DNA from: an uncultured Deferribacteres bacterium
GTDB lineage: Bacteria > Zhuqueibacterota > JdFR-76 > DREG01
Reading direction: 5' to 3'
NCBI GenBank assembly: GCA_913009825.1
Contig: CAJVYQ010000015.1
Location: 1 to 64,000 of the forward strand
Length of the DNA: 64,000 nucleotides
Positions within the stretch are counted from its first letter, which is position 1, and every line of letters starts with the position of its first letter. A program made the translations under genes and the position numbers. The notes beneath the pieces are model-generated. The model had not been told where the DNA came from. It saw only the letters and a list, made by a program, of their open reading frames with translations, and did not search any database. This document shows, one piece after another, positions 9,744-18,765 of this stretch.

Positions 9744-12700
9744 AAGGTTTCCAATACTTCCTCAGCAGGCGCTTCATTCATTTTTACTAATGCTTCTTCC
9801 ATCTCCTGTTCTTCCGGATGTCTTTTTAAATAGGAACTATAAATTCCTTTTGTTTCATTTACAAATCCAATCGATGAAAGAAACTGCCCGGAATTCCATA
9901 CAATATCCCGGTCATCCGGCGCAAGCTCCATGGCTTTTCTAAATTCCTCTGCCGCCTCTTCCATTCTGTTTGTTTGCCACAAAACGCATGCTAAATCATT
10001 TCGAGCCCGATGATAGTCAGGATCATTTTTTAGGATTTTAAGGAAGATTTTTTCAGCTTCGTCATAATCCTGCTTATTAAATAATTTTTCCCCTTTAACA
10101 AACAATTCGTCTAACTCTTTTTTATGATCCGCCTCTGCATTTTTAGCCAAATCGGGCTGTTTCTTCCATTGATTGAGTTCATGGGAAAATTCTGAAGCCG
10201 CAGGATATTTTTCAAGATACATTCCATAAGCATCATTAGCTTCATCATCACGTCCGGCTGCTTTTAAAATCTGGCCATAATTCCAAGCAATATCTTTATC
10301 ATTTGGGGAAATTTGAAAAGCTATGGATATTTCCTGAACGGCCTCATCCAACCTTTCTGTTTGCCATAAAACACAAGCAAGATCGCAATGCGCATTAGAT
10401 TGATTAGAATTTTTGGCTAAAATATCTTGAAAAATCTCCCCGGCTTTTTCTAATTCTCCAATATTAAACAAGTTTTCACCCTCAATAAGCTGTTTATCTA
10501 ACTCATACCAGCTATCGTACTCGGCGCCTTCATCGGGTGTAAGTTCTTCATGATGCACATAAACGCCTTTTGCGCAAGCTAACTTATAGCCGTTAGTGCG
10601 CAGCCGGTTGAATAAATCCCACAATGCTTCTTGCAGAGAAAAATTTTCATTTAAGACGCCTGTCTTACGCACCGGTTCGGTTTTTAACAATAAACAGAAG
10701 CTCCCCAAATATGGAACTTCATTCCACGAATTCTTAAATTGTTGTTTACGCTTCATGGCAAATTTTTGCAGTTCTTTCTTCAGGCTTTTATAATTTTTGT
10801 TGATTCGCTGCGGCGCCGGAGCAGAATTGACAGTTGGTCCAACAGCGGCAATAGTTTTGTCGGAATCGGCGATAGCGAACAAATTATCAAACCAACGTTT
10901 AGTCAAAATTACATCAGGCGACAACAAAAGTAAAAATTCATTGTTCTCAAGCTTTTTATTTAAATCTTCTATATTTTGCCAGACAGACGAAACGACTATA
11001 TTTTTAGAATAGCGACTTAACAAACTCTGAATACTCTCCATGTCCTCATCTTCCCGGATAAAGCCCGCATATACACGAGATGAGGGCAGCGCCTGTCCGT
11101 AATCCTGCCGCCATTTTCCATTTTGTTCAAGTTTGTGATTCCCTAATTTTAATTCAATCGAAATTGGAATATAATATTCTGACAATTCTCTCGATTTAAA
11201 AGAAATAGTGTAAGGTAGATTCATTGTTAGATCGGATGGTAAATCCCACTTCTTTTTCAACACCTTCCAGTTTCTTTCCATGCTTTTTCCATAATCTATT
11301 TTTTCTCCTTTAAATGTCTGGCTACCGCTGTGATGAATAAATACATCTTTAGCAATCGCAGCTTCAAAACCAGCCATCGCTGCTCTTATGCAAAAATCAT
11401 CATCCTCAAAATTGCCGCTGCCGAATTTTTCATCTAATCCGCCGATTCTATCAAATACAGATCTGCGTGCAAGTAGACAAAACCCAACAACCCGATAATT
11501 CTTCTCTATCTGTTCTTCATGTTTTTTAGCTAATTCTTTAGCAAATTGGTGCATTTCATTTATACTTTTATATGAAACATTTTTTAGTAATTGCGGGCCG
11601 GAAACGTAGTTGGAAACAGGGCCAACGATACCAATTTCCGGATAACGATTAAAAACCCCTAACATCTTTGACAGCCAACCTTCTGTCACAATTGTATCAT
11701 TATTAAGCAGAAGAATATATTCGCCTTCAGCCAGAGCCAGGCCTTGGTTATTACCGGCGGCAAAACCTTTATTTTCTTTATTTGCAATTACTTTTACATT
11801 TTCATGATTAGAGATGTAATCTTGTAAATAGATAAGCGTGCCATCAGTTGAGCCGTTGTCCACGATGATCAGTTCATGCGGTTCCGGCGTATGGGCTTTG
11901 ATACTTTCCAGGCATTGTTTAGTGTAAGCCAATTGATTATAAGTGAGGACAATAACAGAGGTGAGAGGCGCGGATATTGAGTTATTTTTAGCGTTTAAAT
12001 GAACAATCTCAATATTTTCTTTCGAGCTGTTAACTGGCTTGGCCCCAATTGGGATAGGTAATTTATTCATATACAAAAAAAGAATTTCAAACATTTTTGC
12101 TTTAATTCTGGAATTAAACGGGCGTGCCGTGCTTTGACCATAAATTTGTCTCGCTAATGAATCTCGCATTATCGAGTAATAATAATCTAACAATTTTATA
12201 AATTTTTCGTCAGAAATGAATCCATGCTCTTTATATTGCAATATTAAAAATAAAATCCCTATCGGAAAAGCATAATCATAATCTCCCAACCATTCAGCAG
12301 AACCCCAAAAGTTAAATGTTCTAGGGGTATCGCAATAAACTGCTTTTGTCTTGCCGTTAAACCAGTTTAAAAATGGTAAGCTCTGCGGAAAATGTAATTT
12401 TCCTGCTGTTTCGAAATCTATACTTTTCCAATTTACAGTGTCTTCGTGTAGGTTTATCACTTCGTGGGTATCAAACGGTACACTTGATTGCCTGAAACAA
12501 CTGACCATTAACTCGCCCAATAGAGTGTCCGCAATATCCGGGTCAATTAATTGTTCAAAATCTACTAGTGCCGTTCCAATATATTTGCGGCTTTTAAGTA
12601 CTCCATCATTAACTAATCCTGTTTCAAAATAATTTCTCATAATTTCAGCAGATTGTTGAGTTGAACATGCTTTTGAATTGCAAAAAATATAATCTGCTGC

Positions 12701-13051
12701 AGGATATTCTTTGATTAGTGAAAGTACGCCGGATATTGAACCCGGCATTAAATAATCATCATCACCAATCGACCAAACAAATTCTGATTTAATCGGCAAA
12801 TCAAAACAATGAAGAATATTCAGAATAATACCAATATTTTCCTTATTATGCCTAATATGCAGCCACTTGTAATCTAATGCCTGTAAATATTTTTTTGTCC
12901 CATCGGTTGATCCATTATTTGATACATAGATTAAGACTTTATCTTCTAGTCCAACTATCTCTCTTGTAATAACATCTAAACAGTTTTTTAGCTTTTCAAG
13001 TCTATTAAATGTGGGGATGTAAATTATCAATTGAAATCGATTTGAAGTCAT
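9740..13051 (-). CDS. Multi-domain GT2 glycosyltransferase with TPR tail
   Basis: A 1103-residue protein. The first GT2 domain (about 5-300) has IYIPTFNRLEKLKNCLD, SNNGSTDGT and the metal motif GDDDY. The second (about 363-610) is a WbbL-like GT2 domain with SVIVLTYNQ, IIVDNGSTDGT, LLNNDT and an acceptor-side GNFEDDDFCIRAAMAGF. A third region (about 645-845) has the same outline (FLLLLSPDVILTKRW, GSFCLLLKTEPV) but lacks an obvious DxD, so it may be a non-catalytic relic. Residues 850-1103 hold two very similar TPR modules, each with DLACVLWQT. It should act on the cytoplasmic side. It heads the glycosyltransferase group and overlaps the next gene by 4 bases. Confidence 0.85.
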   Translation of the reverse strand: MTSNRFQLIIYIPTFNRLEKLKNCLDVITREIVGLEDKVLIYVSNNGSTDGTKKYLQALDYKWLHIRHNKENIGIILNILHCFDLPIKSEFVWSIGDDDYLMPGSISGVLSLIKEYPAADYIFCNSKACSTQQSAEIMRNYFETGLVNDGVLKSRKYIGTALVDFEQLIDPDIADTLLGELMVSCFRQSSVPFDTHEVINLHEDTVNWKSIDFETAGKLHFPQSLPFLNWFNGKTKAVYCDTPRTFNFWGSAEWLGDYDYAFPIGILFLILQYKEHGFISDEKFIKLLDYYYSIMRDSLARQIYGQSTARPFNSRIKAKMFEILFLYMNKLPIPIGAKPVNSSKENIEIVHLNAKNNSISAPLTSVIVLTYNQLAYTKQCLESIKAHTPEPHELIIVDNGSTDGTLIYLQDYISNHENVKVIANKENKGFAAGNNQGLALAEGEYILLLNNDTIVTEGWLSKMLGVFNRYPEIGIVGPVSNYVSGPQLLKNVSYKSINEMHQFAKELAKKHEEQIEKNYRVVGFCLLARRSVFDRIGGLDEKFGSGNFEDDDFCIRAAMAGFEAAIAKDVFIHHSGSQTFKGEKIDYGKSMERNWKVLKKKWDLPSDLTMNLPYTISFKSRELSEYYIPISIELKLGNHKLEQNGKWRQDYGQALPSSRVYAGFIREDEDMESIQSLLSRYSKNIVVSSVWQNIEDLNKKLENNEFLLLLSPDVILTKRWFDNLFAIADSDKTIAAVGPTVNSAPAPQRINKNYKSLKKELQKFAMKRKQQFKNSWNEVPYLGSFCLLLKTEPVRKTGVLNENFSLQEALWDLFNRLRTNGYKLACAKGVYVHHEELTPDEGAEYDSWYELDKQLIEGENLFNIGELEKAGEIFQDILAKNSNQSNAHCDLACVLWQTERLDEAVQEISIAFQISPNDKDIAWNYGQILKAAGRDDEANDAYGMYLEKYPAASEFSHELNQWKKQPDLAKNAEADHKKELDELFVKGEKLFNKQDYDEAEKIFLKILKNDPDYHRARNDLACVLWQTNRMEEAAEEFRKAMELAPDDRDIVWNSGQFLSSIGFVNETKGIYSSYLKRHPEEQEMEEALVKMNEAPAEEVLETL

Positions 13052-13286
13052 AATCTGCTTCCTTGCAAGTTTTCATTAAAGATAGATAAATAAGTTACCG
13101 TATTTCATACGTCAAAATATCACACTTTATTATATCAACTGTTCACTTTTTACTTTCCACCAGGTAGTCTGATGTTCCTGCTTTACATTCAATCAAATTT
13201 AACTTATACTTTAATTGAGCGATTCTTTTGTTTTTAAGTTTGTTACTGTTACCAAACGGGTTTGTGGTTTTAGTGTAAATTCTGTT

Positions 13287-13305
13287 GGCGATTCAGCGAA
13301 TCGCC
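13287..13305. repeat. Short perfect palindrome in intergenic repeat region
   Basis: GGCGATTC and GAATCGCC flank a 3-base loop. It belongs to a patchwork of repeats filling 13052-13467, where AATTGAGCGATT and its complement appear at about 13213, 13309, 13335 and 13448. No gene was recognised in this 416-base gap. Confidence 0.7.
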
Positions 13306-13332
13306 CTACAATCGCTCAATTCAGGCTATACT

Positions 13333-13460
13333 TTAATTGAGCGATTATGAACCTCAGACTATCACCTGTCGAGTGAAATGTCATTCAGAAGGAATCTTGT
13401 TATTTTGATGTTAAAAATTAAAAAATTTTCTCCTGAATAACAGAAGAATCGCTCAGTTTA
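13333..13460 (+). repeat. 128-bp direct repeat, copy 1
   Basis: Matches 29034-29161 over 128 bases without gaps and with about 11 differences by my alignment, in the same orientation. The ends, TTAATTGAGCGATT and AATCGCTCAGTTTA, are imperfect inverted repeats. The middle holds a GTCATTCAG and CTGAATAAC stem. It lies just downstream of the epimerase gene ending at 13468, so it may also shape the end of that transcript. Confidence 0.85.
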
Positions 13461-13467
13461 ACTTATA

Positions 13468-14466
13468 TCAGATCGTGCCTGAATATTCTTCGAGGATGAG
13501 ATTTTCGGATCCCCGTCTTCTCTCTGTTTTGGACATTCCATGATACTCTAGAGTCAGGCGGATCGCTTCTTCAAGTGAGGTATTTGCTTCTAAGCCAAAT
13601 TCGCGGCGGACTCGCGATATATCCGGCGCATATCGGTGCGGCGGCGCGCCGGAGGACGGTGATAAAATCTGTATTTCGTTGCTCGTTCCGGCAACTCTCC
13701 TTACAGTTTCGGCAAGATCGGCAATTGTAATCTCAAAGTCGGAGCCTATATTATAGGCGCGTCCGGGTTTTCCATCGAGCAGAATCGTCCAAAGCCAACG
13801 CGCCAGGTCACCGGAATAAAGATAAGTACGGACAGGCGTACCATCGCCTTTGATAACAATGGACCGGCCATTCAGACAGTCACGAATAAAATTTCCTATG
13901 GCAAAGTGGGCATCCAGCGGCAGATATTCTCCAATAAAGGCGAAACAGCGCCCAATACTGCATGGCACTCCCGCATTAAGACATAGCTTTTCCGCTTCGA
14001 GTTTCGACCTGCCGTACACGTTTACAGGTTTGCAGGAGAAATCTTCATTCATCGGAATATTGTATTTATTCCCGTAAACAGCTCCGGAACTGACATAAAG
14101 GAGGTTGGAAAGATGTGTGTTCTTCCCGGCGAAATCAAGAACATGCTTTGTGCCGTCGATCACCACGGAACGCATTTCATCATCGGATATTATTTTACAC
14201 GAAGTAGCAGCCCCGTGAAATATATAATCAAAATCACCGTCCGGAAACTCAAAATCCCTGACGTCTCCATACAAAAATCTTATCCGCATCTCCGGCCGCA
14301 AAGTCAGCAATCCTTTTACCTGATCCTCAGGCGCGGGGGAAAGTATTACAAGATCATTCCCTCTTAATCCACGGCAGTGGCGTATTAGACTTTTCCCGAA
14401 AAAGCCGGTTCCGCCGGTGATGAATATCCGTTTATTCTGCATTATCGGTCTGTTTTTCAGGATCAT
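13468..14466 (-). CDS. NAD-dependent sugar-nucleotide epimerase/dehydratase
   Basis: A 332-residue extended short-chain dehydrogenase. The NAD-binding glycine motif ITGGTGFFGKSL lies near the N-terminus, SSGAVYG is in the active-site strand, and the catalytic pair is in NVYGRSKLEAEK (Tyr and Lys four apart). GRAYNIGSD is the usual late signature of nucleotide-sugar epimerases. ATG at 14466 gives MILKNRPIMQNKRIF; the internal ATG at 14442 (MQNKRIFITGG) begins closer to the Rossmann core and is equally possible, and neither has a strong ribosome site. Last gene of the packed operon running down from 21989. Exact substrate unknown. Confidence 0.85.
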   Translation of the reverse strand: MILKNRPIMQNKRIFITGGTGFFGKSLIRHCRGLRGNDLVILSPAPEDQVKGLLTLRPEMRIRFLYGDVRDFEFPDGDFDYIFHGAATSCKIISDDEMRSVVIDGTKHVLDFAGKNTHLSNLLYVSSGAVYGNKYNIPMNEDFSCKPVNVYGRSKLEAEKLCLNAGVPCSIGRCFAFIGEYLPLDAHFAIGNFIRDCLNGRSIVIKGDGTPVRTYLYSGDLARWLWTILLDGKPGRAYNIGSDFEITIADLAETVRRVAGTSNEIQILSPSSGAPPHRYAPDISRVRREFGLEANTSLEEAIRLTLEYHGMSKTERRRGSENLILEEYSGTI

Positions 14467-14503
14467 GGCAAATTTTTCTTTTTTTCAAAAAAATCATCAG
14501 TTC

Positions 14504-15484
14504 TTAAAAACCGTCTTCCAGCAGGTGTTGATGCTCTTTATTGTGAAGGAAAAAGAAATTCGTTTCAACGGTATCCTCGGTAACGGCTTTGCAAGGCCGA
14601 AGTTTACCGTCGGATATCACAAAACAGGAATAATCTTTTTCCTTGAACAAACCAATCACGTCGTTGGGGTGATAATTGAAACATTTTGACCATTTGCGCA
14701 GAAGTTCCGTCATCACAAGAGGCCTGGCTTTTGACAGTATTTTATCAGCGCCTTTAAAAACCAGAAGTTCAGCGCCTTCCACATCACATTTAATAAAATC
14801 CGGCAGTATGTCATTTTCATTGCAATAATCATCGAGTCTTCTAATTTCTCCTTTGACTTTGATTTTATCATCAGTTTTGAATGTGTCAGCGAGGGATGAT
14901 GCAGCAAGCAAGGACGGACAGATATAAAAATCAACTGCTCCATTCTGATCAGCCAACCCGAAATTATTGGCATGTATAAAGCAGGATTGGTTTAAAGACA
15001 TATTCTTTAGAAATTGTTCATAAGCTATGACAACAGGTTCAAAGGAATGAATCTGCATATTTTTAAATAGCTTTTCAAAATAAATTGAATACCAGCCTAT
15101 ATTGGCCCCAATGTCAAAAAATATGGCGCTCGAGTTGTTCCCACCTTTGTTTTTTATGATTTCCCGTAAAAGCGCAGCCATTATTTCCTGTTCCTCTTTT
15201 TCCGTTCCGGCGAGTATCAACTGCCCCAATGCAGAGGTCATTTCACCTTCAAGACAATTCAAAAAGATATTTTCTTTCCTGGTTGTAATGATAACGGAAC
15301 CATCCTTGATGGCGATTTCTTTCACGTTAGAATTTTTTAGATCTTTTGCAAATTCAAAAAGAGTGAAATAATATTTATTATACAACTCCCTGGCAATGTC
15401 GGTTTTAAGCATTTTTAGGTCTGACAAACGTTTTCGTTCCCGCTTCAACAACATGGTTGTTTTCCTTTTAGCTACAGTAGGCAT
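14504..15484 (-). CDS. FkbM family methyltransferase
   Basis: A 326-residue protein. The SAM-binding core has FFDIGANIGWYSIYFEKL followed by HSFEPV, and the later motif DFIKCDVEGAELLVFKGADK is typical of FkbM proteins. The first ~85 residues are a charged helical leader. It probably O-methylates a sugar of the glycan built by this cluster; O-methylated sugars are common terminal modifications of flagellin and S-layer glycans. The start overlaps the upstream epimerase stop by 17 bases; ATG at 15454 (MLLKRERKR) is an alternative. Confidence 0.85.
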   Translation of the reverse strand: MPTVAKRKTTMLLKRERKRLSDLKMLKTDIARELYNKYYFTLFEFAKDLKNSNVKEIAIKDGSVIITTRKENIFLNCLEGEMTSALGQLILAGTEKEEQEIMAALLREIIKNKGGNNSSAIFFDIGANIGWYSIYFEKLFKNMQIHSFEPVVIAYEQFLKNMSLNQSCFIHANNFGLADQNGAVDFYICPSLLAASSLADTFKTDDKIKVKGEIRRLDDYCNENDILPDFIKCDVEGAELLVFKGADKILSKARPLVMTELLRKWSKCFNYHPNDVIGLFKEKDYSCFVISDGKLRPCKAVTEDTVETNFFFLHNKEHQHLLEDGF

Positions 15485-16541
15485 TGATGGTTCGTCGCAA
15501 ACCTTCCCGAATAGAAATCTTTGGCGTAAACCCTATTTTGCGGAGTTTCGTAATATCCGGCACGGTAATCTGCTGAGATTTGAACGGTGTATAGCCGGAT
15601 GGAACCTTGCTGATATCAAATTGGACAGAGATTTTCTTATCAGGGGCAAGTTCAACCACTGTTTGGGCAAGCTCCCGTATCATGCAGCCTGCTTCGTCAT
15701 TAGCGATATTCCACGCTTCACCGTAATCAGAACCGAAAAACACTTTGAAAAAAGCCTCTGTGGCATCCGTTATATAACACCAGAATCTTGTTTCTTCTCC
15801 TGTGGAATGCAGTACGATGTTTTCTCCGTCTATCGCACACTTTACAAACGAAGTAAACGCCCGCGGGTCATTGTACAAATCCATTCCAGGGCCGTAGGAA
15901 CCGAAATAGCGGAGCAGTTTAACGGGGATGCGATATTGTCTCATGAACGAAAGACATATTGTTTCACCCGCCCGTTTGCTTTCCGAATAACATGCCGTAG
16001 GGCTTGTGCATGAACTTGGAAAAAACATTTCTTCAGAGACCGGAATACCGGATTTAATGTTTTCCCCATTGACAATGCCCGAACTGAAATAAATGAACTG
16101 CTCAAAATCCGGGAGCTTGCGCGCCAGTTCGAGAAGATTCCATGTCCCAATAATGTTCGGAGCCATTACCTCAACAGGCTTCTTTCCATCCGGCCGTGAT
16201 ATGCTCGCCGCATGGATTATCACTTCAGTCCTGAGAAAAATGTCAGGTTCAAGACATGTACAAATATCATCTGTTTTAAGTTTGAAGTTGGGATTGTCTA
16301 TATAGCCGGAAAACCTTTTCTCCGCTTTATCCCTGTTCCTTACCAGCACGGTCACTTGCGGCGGGTCGCACTCAAAATATGCCGGCAAAAGAAGGAGGGT
16401 TTCCACAATATATGCTGCAAGCATTCCTGCTGCGCCGGTCACCAATATTTTCTTACCGGACAATGATTTCCATGGAAGTTCTGTGTGTATGATCTCCTTA
16501 ATATCAGTTCTTACATTTTTAGGATTTGGCGGTTTATACAT
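15468..16541 (-). CDS. NAD-dependent epimerase/dehydratase (sugar nucleotide)
   Basis: A 357-residue extended SDR enzyme. The NAD site is LVTGAAGMLAAYIVE, an ADIYF-type acidic turn follows, and the active site contains YFSSGIVNG and CYSESKRAGET with the Tyr-x3-Lys pair. It resembles UDP-glucuronate decarboxylases and dTDP-glucose 4,6-dehydratases in outline, but the reaction cannot be fixed. AAGGAG stands eight bases before the ATG, so the start is secure. With the 13468 gene it gives two epimerase/dehydratases in one operon, which suggests a multi-step sugar conversion. Confidence 0.85.
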   Translation of the reverse strand: MYKPPNPKNVRTDIKEIIHTELPWKSLSGKKILVTGAAGMLAAYIVETLLLLPAYFECDPPQVTVLVRNRDKAEKRFSGYIDNPNFKLKTDDICTCLEPDIFLRTEVIIHAASISRPDGKKPVEVMAPNIIGTWNLLELARKLPDFEQFIYFSSGIVNGENIKSGIPVSEEMFFPSSCTSPTACYSESKRAGETICLSFMRQYRIPVKLLRYFGSYGPGMDLYNDPRAFTSFVKCAIDGENIVLHSTGEETRFWCYITDATEAFFKVFFGSDYGEAWNIANDEAGCMIRELAQTVVELAPDKKISVQFDISKVPSGYTPFKSQQITVPDITKLRKIGFTPKISIREGLRRTINAYCS

Positions 16542-16570
16542 GTTTTTTTCTCCTTGGTGAAGCGCTGGTT

Positions 16571-17581
16571 TTAAGGAAGATGGATAAATCTATGCAAAAG
16601 TTCGTCGGCAAAAGGATCGATATTGTCAACATTGCAGTATTGTAATGTAACACATTTTCCGCATAGGGGATGCAGAGCCCTTTCGCCGCGTAAGTGTTGT
16701 CTACGCAATTCATTAAATTCCTGTCCGTTCCATGCCTCATATAAACTTTGTTCTTTAACATTTCCCAGTACAGTTTTGTGAGCCCAATCTAACGGACATG
16801 GAGCAACTGCACCGTCAAAATCGATGTTTAAATTATAGAAAATAAGCGGGCAGACCTTTATATAATTGGGATCTACCGGGCCCCCATAATAACCGACGCC
16901 GTCATCCTTCTTGATGTCTGAAATATCAAAATCCGGCCAGGTAGGAATAATATGCTCAACAAACATTTCGTCTGCATAATTGTCAAACAATTTAAAAAAC
17001 AGTTCCTTTTCAGATTCATTTACACCAATATCGGGTACTTTGATATAGACTTTGCATTTTTTACGATTCTTACAAAAATAAATCACCTTTTCAATTAGTT
17101 TACCAAAATCAACATCAACACCGGATAACCTTTTATAAGTTTCAGTATTTATACCCTGGAGAGAAATAAATATCTTATCTAAACCGGAGTCGATGATATC
17201 ATCGGAAAATTCCGGCGTAAGCATGGTTGCATTGGTAGTGGTATCTACCTTTACTAAAGGCTGTTTTTTCTTGGCATAGCGAACCATATCAGCAAATCTT
17301 TTATTTAATAAGGGTTCTCCCTCCTTCACCAGCCGTAATGTTTTTATTTTTTGCGGAAATTCATCGAGATCGTCAATAATTTTTTTGTAAAGCTCAAAGT
17401 TCATGATTCCCTTTTTAACCTTATTTTTCTTCAATAAATCAGAATTGGAACAGGGACAATATGTGCATCGAAAATTGCAAGCGCTTGCAACAGCCAACTG
17501 CAATTCAAGAGGAGTCTCAAGAGGGATGATGGTTTCAAGCCTGGTTCTTTGAGAATCCTGCTTGTTTTTTATTTCAGCCAT
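16571..17581 (-). CDS. Radical SAM/SPASM enzyme
   Basis: A 336-residue protein. The [4Fe-4S] motif is CNFRCTYC at residues 35-42 (CxxxCxxC). A C-terminal SPASM-type region binds auxiliary clusters: CPLIFYN, then DGAVAPCPLDW, GNVKEQSLYEAW and finally HPLCGKC. ATG at 17581 is preferred over an upstream TTG; GAAGG lies about 11 bases before it. It lies between the C-methyltransferase-type gene and an epimerase. SPASM enzymes usually modify peptides, but many uncharacterised ones lie in polysaccharide clusters, so the substrate (sugar or carrier peptide) is open. Confidence 0.85.
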   Translation of the reverse strand: MAEIKNKQDSQRTRLETIIPLETPLELQLAVASACNFRCTYCPCSNSDLLKKNKVKKGIMNFELYKKIIDDLDEFPQKIKTLRLVKEGEPLLNKRFADMVRYAKKKQPLVKVDTTTNATMLTPEFSDDIIDSGLDKIFISLQGINTETYKRLSGVDVDFGKLIEKVIYFCKNRKKCKVYIKVPDIGVNESEKELFFKLFDNYADEMFVEHIIPTWPDFDISDIKKDDGVGYYGGPVDPNYIKVCPLIFYNLNIDFDGAVAPCPLDWAHKTVLGNVKEQSLYEAWNGQEFNELRRQHLRGERALHPLCGKCVTLQYCNVDNIDPFADELLHRFIHLP

Positions 17582-17608
17582 AATCAAAATACCTTCTGCA
17601 TATTTTAT

Positions 17609-18760
17609 TCACTGTACTATTTCAAGTCCTCCGTTTCTAAAAGTGGCGATATTGCGAACGACATGAGAGAACTTTTCTTTTAGGTCTGCAATAATTTCGG
17701 CGGAATATTCAGGGCACATAATAATGACGGTTTCCGCGGGGTCTTCTATCAAATGCTGGGGCGGAAAAATCTTCAAACCGGATGAAGGCGCAAATTTACC
17801 CTGTTTGAAAGGCGCGGAATCAACAATGTAGGAAATCTTGTGTTTAGTTTTTGATGCTGAAATAATGCTGAAAGCAAGGTGGCTGGCGCCCCATAGCGCA
17901 ATGCGTCCGCCGTTTTTTAGTATCGAATCCATATAATTATTAATTTTTTTGTTGCTGGCGTAAAAATATTCCATCGGCGCCGAAAGGTCGTATTGTCTGC
18001 GTTTCTTAAAAAATGCGGTGACAACATTTAATTTTTCGTTTCTAAATAGTTCAATAACGTCAAATCCGTTAAGTGCTAATATGTTGCGTAAAGAATCGGA
18101 TGAAAAATAAGAAAGGTGATCACTCATAAAACTGAAGAGATAATTAGCTCTCAATTCAAATTCAAAGTCGGGAACGGCGATCATTCCAACACCGTTTTCG
18201 GAGAGGAAATTCGCACAAGAACGCATGAAAGCGCCCGGTTCGGGAGCGTGTTCGAGGAAATTTATTGAAATGAAAGCGTCGAATGCGATATCATCCGGCG
18301 GCCCCGCCAAATCGGTTGGATATGCCTGAAACATTTTCAATTCTTTTTCGTTTGCAATTTTGTTCAACTCCGGGTTGTGCTCCATTCCAAAGGCGTTGAC
18401 GGGTAATTCATTTAGAATAGAAAGATATTCACCGCGTCCGGAACCGATCTCAAGAATGTTTTTTCCCTGGAGAGAAAATCGTTCGATAAATATTTTAAAT
18501 TCATCATACTGCCGCGCCCTCATGGACGGAGAAAAACTTCCCGCCCTGATAACGTCTTTATAATACGGGACAGGATCATTAGAAAGTTGTACAAGTCCGC
18601 AAAAAGAACACTCCCTGACGTCCAGAACGACGCCGGAAGCAATAGCTTCATCCTTGTCTGCCGGCAGGTTTTGCACGGCTTCGGGCATGCCGGACAAACG
18701 GAGAAGGCTTTTACCGTTGAATACATTCCCACATGCGCGGCATTTTTTTTCATCAATCAT
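17609..18760 (-). CDS. Sugar C-methyltransferase-type protein (zinc site + SAM domain + C-terminal domain)
   Basis: A 383-residue protein with the three-part layout of TylCIII/NovU-like sugar C-methyltransferases. An N-terminal zinc-binding region has CRAC at residues 7-10 and CSFC near 58-61. A SAM-binding core has NILEIGSGRGEYL and an acidic EHN. A C-terminal Rossmann-like domain begins GGRIALWGASHLAF. Enzymes of this family methylate carbon 3 of 4-keto-6-deoxy sugar nucleotides, and here a 4-keto sugar would come from the epimerase/dehydratase neighbours. I choose ATG at 18760 because an upstream in-frame start would overlap the previous gene by over 70 bases. Confidence 0.8.
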   Translation of the reverse strand: MIDEKKCRACGNVFNGKSLLRLSGMPEAVQNLPADKDEAIASGVVLDVRECSFCGLVQLSNDPVPYYKDVIRAGSFSPSMRARQYDEFKIFIERFSLQGKNILEIGSGRGEYLSILNELPVNAFGMEHNPELNKIANEKELKMFQAYPTDLAGPPDDIAFDAFISINFLEHAPEPGAFMRSCANFLSENGVGMIAVPDFEFELRANYLFSFMSDHLSYFSSDSLRNILALNGFDVIELFRNEKLNVVTAFFKKRRQYDLSAPMEYFYASNKKINNYMDSILKNGGRIALWGASHLAFSIISASKTKHKISYIVDSAPFKQGKFAPSSGLKIFPPQHLIEDPAETVIIMCPEYSAEIIADLKEKFSHVVRNIATFRNGGLEIVQ

Positions 18761-18765
18761 TAATT

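Noticed and set aside
15396-16013. Long plus-strand frame of 205 codons
   Set aside because: It lies opposite a clear epimerase gene and part of the FkbM gene and has no family features; it is a shadow frame. The same holds for 51151-51618 opposite flhA and 56295-56804 opposite fliN.
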